From a virus: DNA of 64,000 bases. Positions 7,961 to 17,400 of this stretch are shown here, piece by piece. The DNA lies in the IMG/VR virus record IMGVR_UViG_3300009085_000003, positions 1 through 64,000 of that record; one strand, given 5' to 3'. Under the pieces are notes generated by a model. That model did not search any database and was not told the origin of the DNA. It saw only the letters and a program-made list of their open reading frames with translations. Both the position numbers and the translations under genes were made by a program. Every line of letters starts with the position of its first letter. The stretch's first letter is position 1.

Positions 7961-9646
7961 ATGAAAACATGCTCAGCTAAACCAAACGTATCAACTCTCA
8001 AGTTAACACCCGGTCAACGCACCCTCGGTGGAATGATAGAGCTTACCTTGGACAAGCCCTTTGGTTTTGGCAAGGACGAAATCCAACGCGCGTTCGACGA
8101 TTTAGCCGCCGACCTGTTCTGGAGTTACTACGCGGTCGAGCCTGAGCAACTCTCCGTTCCGAAAGACCAACTGCCAACCGAGCGCAAGTTTACTGGTATG
8201 CTCATCGACTGGTTACGCCAGACCCAAACATGGCAGGCTGGTCATGAGCGTACCGCTGGCTCGTTGGTGCACTCCGCCCTCACAGCCAACCGGATGTGGT
8301 CGCTACTCACCGACGATGACCTTATCCGCCAGATGCTGCAAAACATGGCTGAGTCTGCTGAGCTTGACAAACAGGCTGCCAAAAAAGAGCGTAGCGAAAA
8401 CAAAAACAGTGACTCTGAATCAGACTCATCTCCCTCCCAGTCCGACGGCGATGGTCAGGATGGTGATGGTCAGGACGGCGATGGTCAGGATGGCGATGGC
8501 GATGGTGATGGTGATAGTGATGGTCAGGATGGCGATAGTGACAATCAGAGCCAGCAGCCCAAGGCATCCTCGCAGGAGTTACGAAAACGCGCCAATAGCA
8601 AAGCAGCCAAGGCGCAACAGATGTTCGATAAGCTGACACAATCCAAGCACAATGAGGCTTTTCGTGCCGGGTTTGCCCAGCAAGCCAAAACCGATGCCAG
8701 CGACTCCATGGAAGTCTTAGCATCTTGGGGCGTGGAGCTTGACAAGATTCAGCCAAACGACATTGGCAAAATTCAGAATCTGCTCAACCGGGGCACTTTC
8801 GAGCGCCTCTCGGGTATGGTAGAGCTGTTCGGTCGTGCCAAGGGATTCGCCATCAGCGGTCGTATCAAATCTGCTGAGCGCCGCGGGTTCGTGGTTGTAC
8901 AGGATGGCTTTACACAAGACATCGCCTCCATCTTTCCGTCGGAGCGTTCGATGCTCATGTCAAGCAACCCGCTGTTACAGGCACAGGCTACCTGTGAGTA
9001 CGCTGACCATGGCTTGATGGGCATGGTCAAGGGGCACGACACAGACAAGCTGGGCTCGCTGGTTATCGCGGTGGACTCCAGTGGTTCCATGGGCACCCCG
9101 GTGCACTTGGACATCAACGATGACGGATTCGGCAGACAAGCTACCCGCCATCAGTCCGGTAGTTATTCAGCCGAGGAGGTTTCCAAGGGTCTGTCGCTGG
9201 CAATCACCAAAGCCGCCAAGACATTCGAGCAATACTATCATATGTTCTTGTTCGGCTGTGGCAGCGGATACGACTTTGTAAATTCCAGCACCAGCGACTT
9301 GGATACTCTGAGCTGGGCTGGCAAGCAATACGGCGGTGGTACCGATTTCGACTCAGCGCTTACCAAGTGTGTGGATATTATCAATAACGATGTTCCCGAG
9401 GCGGAGCGCAACAACGCTGACGTCTTGTTCATTACAGACGGTCAGGCGAATATCTCTGAATCGGTTGCTGAACAGCTCAAGAACCTTAAAGAAAACCGGG
9501 GCACTCGTTTTATCTTGATGTACATTGGCAGCGGTATCTCGCAAGTCAAACATCAGTTTAGACATATCTTCGATGCGTATATCGATGTGTGTAGCATTCC
9601 CAGCTTCGATGACCTCTCCCGGCAGGTTACCGATGCACTGAGGTAG
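7961..9646 (+). CDS. CobT/ViaA-like VWA-domain protein
   Basis: A 561-residue partner of the upstream AAA+ ATPase, with GAGAGG before the ATG. A helical N-terminal region (about 25-145) is followed by a Ser/Asp/Gly/Gln-rich repeat (about 150-195), a second helical region, and a C-terminal VWA domain. The MIDAS motif is complete: Asp372-x-Ser374-x-Ser376 in VDSSGSMG, Thr461 in GGTDFDS and Asp493 in FITDGQ. The acidic linker before the VWA recalls CobT of cobaltochelatase. I infer a metal-dependent substrate adaptor for the ATPase. Confidence 0.8.
   Translation: MKTCSAKPNVSTLKLTPGQRTLGGMIELTLDKPFGFGKDEIQRAFDDLAADLFWSYYAVEPEQLSVPKDQLPTERKFTGMLIDWLRQTQTWQAGHERTAGSLVHSALTANRMWSLLTDDDLIRQMLQNMAESAELDKQAAKKERSENKNSDSESDSSPSQSDGDGQDGDGQDGDGQDGDGDGDGDSDGQDGDSDNQSQQPKASSQELRKRANSKAAKAQQMFDKLTQSKHNEAFRAGFAQQAKTDASDSMEVLASWGVELDKIQPNDIGKIQNLLNRGTFERLSGMVELFGRAKGFAISGRIKSAERRGFVVVQDGFTQDIASIFPSERSMLMSSNPLLQAQATCEYADHGLMGMVKGHDTDKLGSLVIAVDSSGSMGTPVHLDINDDGFGRQATRHQSGSYSAEEVSKGLSLAITKAAKTFEQYYHMFLFGCGSGYDFVNSSTSDLDTLSWAGKQYGGGTDFDSALTKCVDIINNDVPEAERNNADVLFITDGQANISESVAEQLKNLKENRGTRFILMYIGSGISQVKHQFRHIFDAYIDVCSIPSFDDLSRQVTDALR
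8444..8544 (+). repeat. Asp-Gly/Gln-Asp coding tandem repeat
   Basis: Repeats of about 15 bases built on GATGGTCAGGA(T/C)GGC encode the DGDGQ-type acidic linker of the VWA protein. The copies are nearly identical, so length variation by slippage is likely. Confidence 0.7.
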
Positions 9647-9674
9647 CCTGAAAAGCATCGGGCTGGATGCGCGA

Positions 9675-9713
9675 CCGAGACCCCACGGCAACATCCGGGG
9701 TCTCGGTTTTTTT
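9675..9713 (+). terminator. rho-independent terminator after the VWA gene
   Basis: Stem CCGAGACCCC (9675-9684) pairs with GGGGTCTCGG (9697-9706) across a 12-base loop and is followed by seven T residues. Confidence 0.88.
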
Positions 9714-9719
9714 GTGCTC

Positions 9720-9737
9720 AAATCGGGGAAAATTCCC
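9720..9737. promoter_or_regulatory. operator-like 18-bp site, intergenic copy
   Basis: AAATCGGGGAAAATTCCC ends two bases before the -35 of the promoter at 9740. Near-identical copies are at 13813, 42384, 53324 and (reverse) 29733, with a palindromic relative at 34177. Its position suggests binding of a regulator next to RNA polymerase. Confidence 0.5.
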
Positions 9738-9739
9738 TA

Positions 9740-9767
9740 TTGACAAATCCCTGTAAAGTGCTATAAT
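9740..9767 (+). promoter_or_regulatory. sigma-70 promoter, duplicate of the 6777 promoter
   Basis: TTGACA (9740-9745), 16-base spacer, TATAAT (9762-9767) with TGC before it. It shares a 31-base identical block with the 6777 promoter covering the -10 and start region. Confidence 0.8.
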
Positions 9768-9820
9768 CATAGTGTAATACAGTGTTCAACAAACAGGTTC
9801 AAACAGAGAGAGGACAAGCT

Positions 9821-10981
9821 ATGAATCCTAACACACCAGAATTGGTCAACTCAGGGTCGCTCAACGAGGATACGCTGACAGGCTCTTATATCGTAATTGT
9901 CGAGTGGGACGGCAGGCGCCCTCCAACCAAGTGGTACAACCGCCTCGCGTCAATTGGTCTGTTCGTGCGTGGTTCCGACGCCGCTAAGGAAACATCTCCA
10001 ATTGCGCGACGCTATCAATGCAGTGGTAGCCACAGCCGGGCGGTCATCGTCCAAGAGGGTATGATTATCACTCCAGATGAGCACACCGCTCACCTAGTAT
10101 TCGGATGGGCGCACCAGATGGGTGCCCGGCACGTCAGCATCGGGACTGCCCAGTTTGCCAACCACTACGCCTCTGAGATGGACATGGATGTCATCAAGAA
10201 ATTCGAGACACAGTTCGGGCTCAACAAACGCGGTCGTACACAGCAACCAGATAAAGAAATCACCACAGCGGTGGTAGTCTGTGAAACCTGCGGACACACC
10301 GAGCAGCGCAAAGCGCCATCCAGCCGCGGTCGCCAAACTGTCAACTGCGCCAGCTGCCACAGCAGCAACGTAACCGTGCGGCTTGGAAAAAAGCACACAG
10401 TGCGATTCCCCTCCAGCGAGAACGCGAGCCGGTTTGAAATGTGGGCTCGTCAGTACCTATGGGCACAGTCAATCCCGCTCAAAGACGCACCCGCCTATGA
10501 GGGCTGTAACATCGCTGAGCCTACCGCCCGAGCTTACGACTTTGACGCGAAACTATCACGCTGCGCGACTGTGGCTGAGGTTGAGGGGCAGATGGGGCAC
10601 GAGGTCTCTATCGTACGAACAGTCATGGAACAGTGGAAAGACAGCTCGCAGTTTACCCAGACCGAGTACAACGCAGTCGCGTCCTTGGTCTTTTGGTACG
10701 CCCATAGTCGGGTGGCAGAGATGGAGAGGGCTAAGCAGGTTGCCGATAAAGTTGAGCACTGGTGGGACGCTGAACAAGCACGCCGTATCGATGGCGCCCG
10801 GATATATTATCTGCTGGCAACCAAGCCCGCTGACATCCAGTTATCGGTCAGAGCCCGCAAAAGGTGGTTTGCCTTCGATATCATCGATATCCTGCCGACC
10901 GTTGCCAAAATCAGCCTGACCCACATCTCGACCGAATCTGCCGATAAAATCATCCGCTCGCTGGTTGAATCAGTCAAGTAA
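9821..10981 (+). CDS. hypothetical protein with central zinc ribbon
   Basis: A 386-residue protein. The ATG at 9821 follows AGAGAGG; an in-frame GTG at 9782 lies too close to the promoter start and is rejected. Residues about 160-195 form a four-Cys ribbon (VVCETCGH, then NCASCHSS). The rest is a mixed N-terminal domain and a helical C-terminal half rich in Trp and Arg. It is a single-gene transcription unit between its own promoter and a terminator. Possibly DNA- or RNA-binding; family not recognised. Confidence 0.6.
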   Translation: MNPNTPELVNSGSLNEDTLTGSYIVIVEWDGRRPPTKWYNRLASIGLFVRGSDAAKETSPIARRYQCSGSHSRAVIVQEGMIITPDEHTAHLVFGWAHQMGARHVSIGTAQFANHYASEMDMDVIKKFETQFGLNKRGRTQQPDKEITTAVVVCETCGHTEQRKAPSSRGRQTVNCASCHSSNVTVRLGKKHTVRFPSSENASRFEMWARQYLWAQSIPLKDAPAYEGCNIAEPTARAYDFDAKLSRCATVAEVEGQMGHEVSIVRTVMEQWKDSSQFTQTEYNAVASLVFWYAHSRVAEMERAKQVADKVEHWWDAEQARRIDGARIYYLLATKPADIQLSVRARKRWFAFDIIDILPTVAKISLTHISTESADKIIRSLVESVK

Positions 10982-10998
10982 ACCGCTCAGGTCACACA

Positions 10999-11030
10999 AA
11001 AAACCGCCCCGGACTGGGGCGGTTTTCTTT
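10999..11030. terminator. bidirectional terminator between convergent genes
   Basis: AAAACCGCCCC (11000-11010) pairs with GGGGCGGTTTT (11016-11026) over five loop bases. A-rich and T-rich flanks let it work on both strands, ending the plus-strand Zn-ribbon gene and the minus-strand lysis operon. Confidence 0.88.
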
Positions 11031-11043
11031 AATACATTCTGTT

Positions 11044-11379
11044 TTATTGGTTAGAGATAGCCTTGGCAATCTCGACCACCTTGTCAACTTTGTGGGCTGT
11101 CTGGCTTCCAAGCCACACCATGACCACGTACAAGACGGGTCTGAAATAGACATCGATGGCTGCCACCAAGTCTGGGAACTGTAACAGCCACGTGGCTAGA
11201 ACACCCAGAACAGCAGAGAGTCCAAGGATTATCAATGTCTTGAGCTTGCTCGATAGAGCCTCCCACTTGGGTACGCCCTCAAGACCCCACGCAATTGCCC
11301 AGCTTATCAGCAGGAAAGCCCCGCCGCCTGTGCCTGTCAACCATTTCAGGACTTCACTTAGATTCGTAGCTGTTTCCAT
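11044..11379 (-). CDS. putative holin
   Basis: A 111-residue protein with AAGGAGTGACGAT before its ATG. Hydrophobic segments at about residues 20-33, 47-66 and 77-93 suggest two or three membrane helices, with a short charged C-terminus. It is the last gene of the operon containing the GH25 endolysin, the usual place for a holin. It would form the membrane lesion for lysis. Assignment rests on size, topology and context, not on a motif. Confidence 0.6.
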   Translation of the reverse strand: METATNLSEVLKWLTGTGGGAFLLISWAIAWGLEGVPKWEALSSKLKTLIILGLSAVLGVLATWLLQFPDLVAAIDVYFRPVLYVVMVWLGSQTAHKVDKVVEIAKAISNQ

Positions 11380-11399
11380 ATCGTCACTCCTTAAGGTTA

Positions 11400-11672
11400 T
11401 TATACGCCTTTTTTCTTGCGATAGGCTTTACATCTTACCCGGTTATGGATAATCTCAACCGACTCATAATCGGGGTAGTTTCGCTCCATATAGCGCCGGA
11501 TAGCATCACGGGATATGCCCAGCCGGTGCTCGAGGTCTTTTTGCAGGATATCTCCGGGCTGCATACGTTGTGTGGCGAACCCTCTGGTCATCTCCTCGAG
11601 CAACTTCTCGTAAGTTACAGCCGGACTATCGTCGGCTGGGGCAGTTTGTACAGTTTTCGACTCAGTTGCCAT
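11400..11672 (-). CDS. small HTH-like hypothetical protein
   Basis: A 90-residue protein with GAGGTGGAGA before the ATG. Residues about 40-62 (GDILQKDLEHRLGISRDAIR) look like a helix-turn-helix, and the tail is basic. It overlaps the end of the phosphoesterase gene by 58 bases. It could regulate late genes or act as a small terminase-like DNA-binding protein. The location in a lysis block argues for regulation, but this is inference. Confidence 0.5.
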   Translation of the reverse strand: MATESKTVQTAPADDSPAVTYEKLLEEMTRGFATQRMQPGDILQKDLEHRLGISRDAIRRYMERNYPDYESVEIIHNRVRCKAYRKKKGV

Positions 11673-12469
11673 TCTCCACCTCGCGTCCGAATCACGACCC
11701 CACCGATATGGGGCATCCTGATGCGGTCAGATTTATACACAAAAGGCGTCTTGAGCTGCCAGCCGGGTGTAATGACACACAGCCGGTCGCTATCGCCCTC
11801 GCGTGCCAGCGGCACTGTTAGGTACCTGTGCCGATGGGAACGAATGATAATGTCCGGCAGCTTGGCGCCCCACTGCGACGCTTCGACCATGGCGGCGTCC
11901 AGCTCCCGCTTGGGGGCACTGGTCTCGTATCCAGACGATGACGAGTTGCCAATGTGGTGGGAGGCGTGCATCAGAACGTTGTCAGGCGTCTCCATCCATA
12001 ACTCCCACCGGGCGCAGTTACCAGTGGCATCATCTTTGAGAGCACCAATATCCGCAGCAATGCGCTCGGTAGATTGCTCTCCAATACCACCATGAGCCTC
12101 TGTGCCCCTAACAACAAAACACTGGTCGAAACCAGCTGCTTTTATCATGGGTTTTATGACATTGACCGCGGCAATCTCTTGTGACTGTACCGAAGGAACT
12201 ATATCGACCGCCTCGTGGTGATTGCCGTCTATAATGTCTCCGTTGAGTATCAACGCTGTTTTTTTCGCGGTTTGTAAAAGTGGGGGTAGATACTCAGACC
12301 AGAAGTTAACCCAGAATCCCCAGACCATCAACTGAAAGGCAGACGGCATAATGCGCCCGCCCGTATCTGTCTGAATTCCATCTGCTGGGCACAACCCTAA
12401 ATAGCTGCCCACATGCAAGTCGCTTAGAACAACGACTGCGGAGTCATGTATGTAATTAGTTTTTGGCAT
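11615..12469 (-). CDS. calcineurin-like metallophosphoesterase
   Basis: A 284-residue protein. The ATG at 12469 overlaps the upstream gene; the frame is open a further 60 codons upstream but that part lies over the GAF gene. Metallophosphoesterase motifs appear in order: VVLSDLHVG (motif I), NGDIIDGNH (II), RGTEAHGG in place of GNHD (III), a His pair in MHASHHIG (IV) and RSHRHRY (V). The changed motif III is typical of phage and bacterial variants. It may hydrolyse phosphodiesters in nucleic acid, nucleotides or envelope lipids; the substrate is not shown. Confidence 0.75.
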   Translation of the reverse strand: MPKTNYIHDSAVVVLSDLHVGSYLGLCPADGIQTDTGGRIMPSAFQLMVWGFWVNFWSEYLPPLLQTAKKTALILNGDIIDGNHHEAVDIVPSVQSQEIAAVNVIKPMIKAAGFDQCFVVRGTEAHGGIGEQSTERIAADIGALKDDATGNCARWELWMETPDNVLMHASHHIGNSSSSGYETSAPKRELDAAMVEASQWGAKLPDIIIRSHRHRYLTVPLAREGDSDRLCVITPGWQLKTPFVYKSDRIRMPHIGGVVIRTRGGEWQLSRKLYKLPQPTIVRL

Positions 12470-13163
12470 ATGTTTTTGGTTTGGTGTGCGTGAAATTTGA
12501 ATGAATGTCAGCCATACTGCAAATGCCAATCGATATACGACTGGCAACGGATTTGAGATTTTCAATCTCGGCTTTGGTGTAGTCACGGTGATTTTCTGTT
12601 GACACCGAGAATGCCCCGATAAGGTGACCAGATAGGTTAAACAACCCACACAATACCAGTGTGCTGACGTTATGGGTGTCCATACTGCCGTTTAAGGGGC
12701 TGGTCGCCGCCTTGTCGCTATTGTGTACAATTACAATCTTATTTTTGGCTAAATCGACCACAACGTCGGCAAAGAGACTCAGGGGAATGTCTTTATACGT
12801 GTTAGCGTCCGGCACCATGCCGGTCGTTACATACTGGTGCGTAGCGGTCATTTTTAGGAAAGGCACGCCAGCAAAACTCACAACACCATTATGAAATTGA
12901 AACAAGGTGGAATATTTCGCGCCGTACTTCACGGCTGTCTCGGCAAGGGCGGTATCGATTTGGGAATCGATTTTTGCCAGCTGCTCTAGTATAACGGAGC
13001 CATCATATGGATAGTCAGTGGTGCGACGCCGCCTTTTGTCGCGCTCCTGCATATCCTTAACCCATGGTATGAACCACACCAAGAGCATCAAAATCAACAT
13101 CACGAGAGATATCCCGTGATTTTCTACCAACTGTAATATTTTTTCAAAGGTTGTTAAATCCAT
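12456..13163 (-). CDS. membrane-anchored GAF-like domain protein
   Basis: A 235-residue protein with CAGGAGACGCGC before the ATG. One hydrophobic helix (about 18-36, VMLILMLLVWFIPWV) is followed by a basic stretch and a soluble domain (about 60-225) with a GAF-like pattern: FQFHNGVVSF, PLSLFADVVVD, and LCGLFNLSGHLIGAFSVS. Such proteins occur in phage genomes beside endolysins. The role is unknown; a membrane sensor affecting lysis timing is possible. It overlaps the phosphoesterase start by 14 bases. Confidence 0.55.
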   Translation of the reverse strand: MDLTTFEKILQLVENHGISLVMLILMLLVWFIPWVKDMQERDKRRRRTTDYPYDGSVILEQLAKIDSQIDTALAETAVKYGAKYSTLFQFHNGVVSFAGVPFLKMTATHQYVTTGMVPDANTYKDIPLSLFADVVVDLAKNKIVIVHNSDKAATSPLNGSMDTHNVSTLVLCGLFNLSGHLIGAFSVSTENHRDYTKAEIENLKSVASRISIGICSMADIHSNFTHTKPKTYAKN

Positions 13164-13205
13164 GCGCGTCTCCTGTATCTCGTTGTTTAAGATGTTGACT
13201 TACAC

Positions 13206-14102
13206 TCACACGCGCACAGTATATTTTAGGTTAATCCACCCAGTCCCTCCATTATACATGATTTTTCCCCAATATAGATTGGATATCTCCAGAATAGTCA
13301 CTACCTGCCCGGCAAGCACATAGCCGCGTACCGGAGAATACATCGTGGCGCTTAGGCGAACAGTAAGCACTGCGGTGTTGATTTTGACGTCGTAGGGCAA
13401 ACCGGTTGCCGGTGGTTCGATGACGATGGGTGGCGGATTGGCTGGCACACTATTATCATTCAGGAACTTTTTCCACGATGCCTCGTCGCCATACCACAGA
13501 TTCATGTCAACCGCGGTAGGCACCCCATACACCGACCCAGCCTCAGTCCACTGCCATATCCAGTATGAGCTCCACCCGCTGGGGAGCCTTGGATAGTCGA
13601 CCCGGTAGTTTGCGACCCAGAGACCATATTTTTTGGTTAGGTTACTGTTCTTGGGTAGGTGCGTGTTCCAATATCCCATCGACGTGTAAATCCATGGAAT
13701 GCGACCGGTCTTTTGCTGGATAAACGACAGGCAGGTATCAAGCAGCTGGCTGAGCTTGTACGGTTCGGGCTCAACAACATCGCCTAGCCACTCGACATCC
13801 AGAATCGGGGGTAAATCGGGGAAACTTCCCACTTTGTTCAGAAAAGTTCGCGCCTGTTTTATTGGGTCAATACGGCAGTCAAAAAAGTGATATGCCCCGC
13901 GGGGTATCCCGACATCTTTCATGCCAGCCCAGTTGTAGTTAAACCGACTGTCCCAAAAGTAATCTCCCTGCGTTGCCTTGGCAATACCAAAGCGTATCGC
14001 GGGTATCTGGTTGGCGGCAACTTTGCTCCAGTCAATCACACCATCGTGGTGTGATACGTCGATGCCGCTAATTTTATCAATCAAGATTGCTGATGATGGC
14101 AT
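13206..14102 (-). CDS. GH25 muramidase endolysin with SH3-like domain
   Basis: A 298-residue lysozyme of the Chalaropsis type that cleaves the MurNAc-GlcNAc bond of peptidoglycan. It has Asp15 in GIDVSHHDG and the catalytic Asp102-x-Glu104 in PPILDVEWLGD. The domain spans about 12-210, then a Pro-rich linker (about 222-238) and a C-terminal SH3-like domain (about 240-298) for wall binding. No signal peptide is seen, so release probably depends on the holin. The start follows AAGGAGAGCACC. Confidence 0.9.
   Translation of the reverse strand: MPSSAILIDKISGIDVSHHDGVIDWSKVAANQIPAIRFGIAKATQGDYFWDSRFNYNWAGMKDVGIPRGAYHFFDCRIDPIKQARTFLNKVGSFPDLPPILDVEWLGDVVEPEPYKLSQLLDTCLSFIQQKTGRIPWIYTSMGYWNTHLPKNSNLTKKYGLWVANYRVDYPRLPSGWSSYWIWQWTEAGSVYGVPTAVDMNLWYGDEASWKKFLNDNSVPANPPPIVIEPPATGLPYDVKINTAVLTVRLSATMYSPVRGYVLAGQVVTILEISNLYWGKIMYNGGTGWINLKYTVRV
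13813..13830. promoter_or_regulatory. operator-like 18-bp site inside the endolysin gene
   Basis: AAATCGGGGAAACTTCCC, read on the plus strand, lies in codons for GSFPDLP of the endolysin. It matches the sites at 9720, 42384 and 53324 apart from one base. Confidence 0.4.
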
Positions 14103-14124
14103 GGTGCTCTCCTTTTAAGTCAAG

Positions 14125-14349
14125 TCATTTCTGTGGCTCTGGTGGACGAGGGATTTTGTTAACAGAGACGTCCAAGACTGGCGGCGTCTCTGGGTCGAGA
14201 CGCGCGGTAATCTTATTGATAATCGACGCCATCAACACCACTGGTTTAGCACCAACTACGGTGATGCTTCCACATAGCTCAAGTAGGGCTCGGTACTCCT
14301 CTTGGGTAAAGATATCAATTGCTGGTGATTCGGATTTCGCGCTCATCAT
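14125..14349 (-). CDS. small hypothetical protein next to the tail fibre
   Basis: A 74-residue protein starting MMSAKSES after AAGGAGATAT. The frame is open a further 21 codons upstream without a better ribosome site. It is helical with a Pro-rich end (PRPPEPQK). It sits between the endolysin and the tail-fibre gene, where fibre chaperones or lysis accessory proteins are often found. No motif. Confidence 0.5.
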   Translation of the reverse strand: MMSAKSESPAIDIFTQEEYRALLELCGSITVVGAKPVVLMASIINKITARLDPETPPVLDVSVNKIPRPPEPQK

Positions 14350-14412
14350 ATATCTCCTTATGGATAGTTTATTTGACACCATTATTATACACGATTGCCA
14401 CGCTCTCGACAC

Positions 14413-17400
14413 TCATGCGAGAGCAGTCAAGCCTTTGTTCTCTAGCACTACAAGTATCGCGTTAATAGCTGCCCGCGACTGAGAATCCACGGTGGCGCCA
14501 CCTGACGGGTCGGCGATATGTGCCGCTTGAACTACGGGAGTTGCGTTGTGAAACGCGACCTTCTGTGCGGCGGCTGAGCCTATTTTTAATCCAGTGGTGG
14601 TATCCGTGATAATGCTTGTGGCATTGGCTGTTATTGTGCCAGCAAATGTAACGTTCTTGGTGGACTCAATCCGCATTGCCTCTACTGCGGTTGCAGACCC
14701 CACCGGAGTTGTTGCGAATGTCATATATGAAGATGCATCACCGGAGCCCCACGCGGCAGCTGAATACACCCTTATCCTACCCGATGCAGCTGTAGTTGAG
14801 CCGGTCGTGATTGCTCTAAAATCTAGCACCCCTATCCTTTTGTCGGCTGCGCTCGGAGTGATATCCCCTTCCACCGCAAGAACACCCCCAGAGGCAGCCC
14901 CCTCCGCAGAGCTGTTATGAATGAATATTCCGTGTCCGCCCGTAATACAATTAACCGATATTGCCTGCTGCGAAGTCCCTGCCGTGACTTGTAACACGCC
15001 AAGTTCTGAGCTTGTTGCTGCCGGAGCCGCTCCAATGCCAATGTTGTTATTTCCGGCATCAAACACAAGCAGGTTCGCGTTGGTGTCGCCCTCGTAAGTG
15101 ATATTAAAATCCCCGCCAGTATCATTGATGATAATATCTGTTGTGGGCTGCAAGGGCATCGCCCCAGCCGCTACGGGGAGGGTGCTCCAAGAGGGAGTGG
15201 CGTCGCCGCGCAAGAACTTTGCCGTGTCGGATGGAGAGGCTGGGCATAGCCCTGCCGCAGCACCCACATTCGGCAATATCCCGGCAGCCTGCGCCCCCGT
15301 TAGACCGGCGATATTTCCACCTGTGATGCGACCGACTATGCGCTGTTGTAATATCTCGATAGGGTTCACCCCACCATCAGTCCCAGCCGCCCGGCACACT
15401 AGGTAGTTCGCAGTTATATTCGCCAGTTTTGACCACGACAGAGCAGCGTCTGCGATAGTCAGCGACAGTGCCCCAGTTGCCAATGTTGCGGTGATACCAC
15501 CAGAGCCAGACACAGTGAGTTGTTGAGTAACACCATCACTGCCAGCCGCCCGACCTAGTATTCTTTGGTCGGTGGTATTGGCAATTTTTGCCAATGTAAT
15601 CGCCGAGTCCGCAATTGAGGCGGTAAGCGCCCCGGTCGCCAATGTCAAACCTACTCCGCCGGTACCAGTAACAGTAAGAGCCTGTGGCACGCCATCAGTT
15701 CCAGCTGCCCGACCGATGATTCTCTGGTCGGTCAGGTTTGCCATCTTCGCAAGCGTAATAGAGCCATCTGCCACAGTCGCCGAGACCGTGAGCCATGTAC
15801 CCACGCCGCTCAAAAACTTAGCAGCATCGTTCGGCAAAATCGGACACAGCCCATGGGCAGTGATACTGACATTGAGGTCAGTATTATTGTCCGGTGTTCC
15901 GAGGTCATCCAACTTAAGCGCCGTTTTATTGGTAGCGTTTGTTAAGTCTCGGTCAGTGGCATGATAATGCAGGGCGGAATCCCCGCCATCCGTTAAGTCG
16001 GTGTGCTGGGTAACTGTGAGGTGGTAATATGAGCCTGCGGAGCCGCCCTGTAAACTAGCCAGTGAGTTGTGGTCTATACTGCCGCCAGTTCCTACAACGG
16101 AGGTCAGAGAGATGTTGAGTTGTACTGGGATGCGAGTGAGGCGGCACTTACCCTTGGTGCCAAGAGCTGCGTTCGTGCCCCATGTAAATTGGTATGCAGC
16201 AACACACTCAGCAATAGGAAATCCGGTAAAGTCAAACGTATTAATGTCCTCGGCATAGGCTGCGTTCGCGTTGGCAAACTCGCCACGCCCGTGGATAATG
16301 ACAAACCGGGCAGCACCCGTCAGGTTGGTGAACAACAGATAGGTGTTATAGTAATCGCCGTTTTGCCCCTCGGTCATAGCTCCGGCATTATCATACTGGA
16401 TATATCCGGCGGCAGTATAACGGAACGGGACTGCCGAATATTCCCACGTCCATGACCCACCAGAGCGGTAGAAAATCACATAGTCGCTTCCGGCACCGCT
16501 GGGGTCAGCCAGAGCCGCAAGCGTATGGAACAAGTCCTCGTCAGCAATCTCAGCCTCAGTAAGACTAAACGTATTGTCATCATCGGTCGACCCACCGACC
16601 GTATAGTCACCGGGCTCTCCGCCAGACACGTGCATGGTACCCTCGGTGTAGTGATGGATACGATGCCACCGCCTGTCTACGAGAACGGTATGTCGCTCAT
16701 CCATCAGCCAGTATTTTGGCGTATTGCTCGCGTTCCAAATGATGATAGCCACCGGCACCTTGGTATCGTTCAGCGTCCACGAACTTGTGGACGAGCTTAG
16801 CGTGCCATCTACAGCATCTATATAAATGAAGTAAGTCCCAGCGGCAGGCGGCGCCCCCAGCGAAACAGTCTTGTTTCCAGCAATGGTGTACTTGACACCG
16901 GCGCGATAATAAGACCAACTGGCGCCCACTGATGTGAGAGTGAACAGATAGGTACCATCGTTGTAAGATAGGCTTGTCTCAACGTTATTATCAAGGAACC
17001 CAAAACGATACACGTCGTTTGAGAACGACGAGAGCGCAAAGTCAGATGCATGGAACCCATCCAACAGGTCAGCATTGAGATTCGGGTTCATGGTAATACT
17101 TGTGACCAATATGGGCACCGTTCCAGTTGGAACCAGAGACTGCAACGCCCCGTTCGAGTAAAGTCCACCGGTTGTGTTCGTAGCGGGGGCGGCAGCTCCC
17201 AGTGCACCGTCCGCAGTATCGTCAGTGTATGTGGTAGTGGTATTATCATTAATGGTGGTGACCAGCAAATAGTTACCGGCTCCGCCAACCACGGTACGAT
17301 AAATCTTACGCCCAGTAACGGTAGGAGCCCCCACTGGGATATCCGTCAAAGTGATTTTATTATTACCGCCAGTAGTAACCGAACCAATCTCCCCGGCAGT

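Noticed and set aside
8244-8636. An alternative plus-strand frame in the Asp-Gly repeat region of the VWA gene.
   Set aside because: It is an out-of-frame reading of the tandem repeat giving Met/Val/Arg repeats, without a ribosome site.
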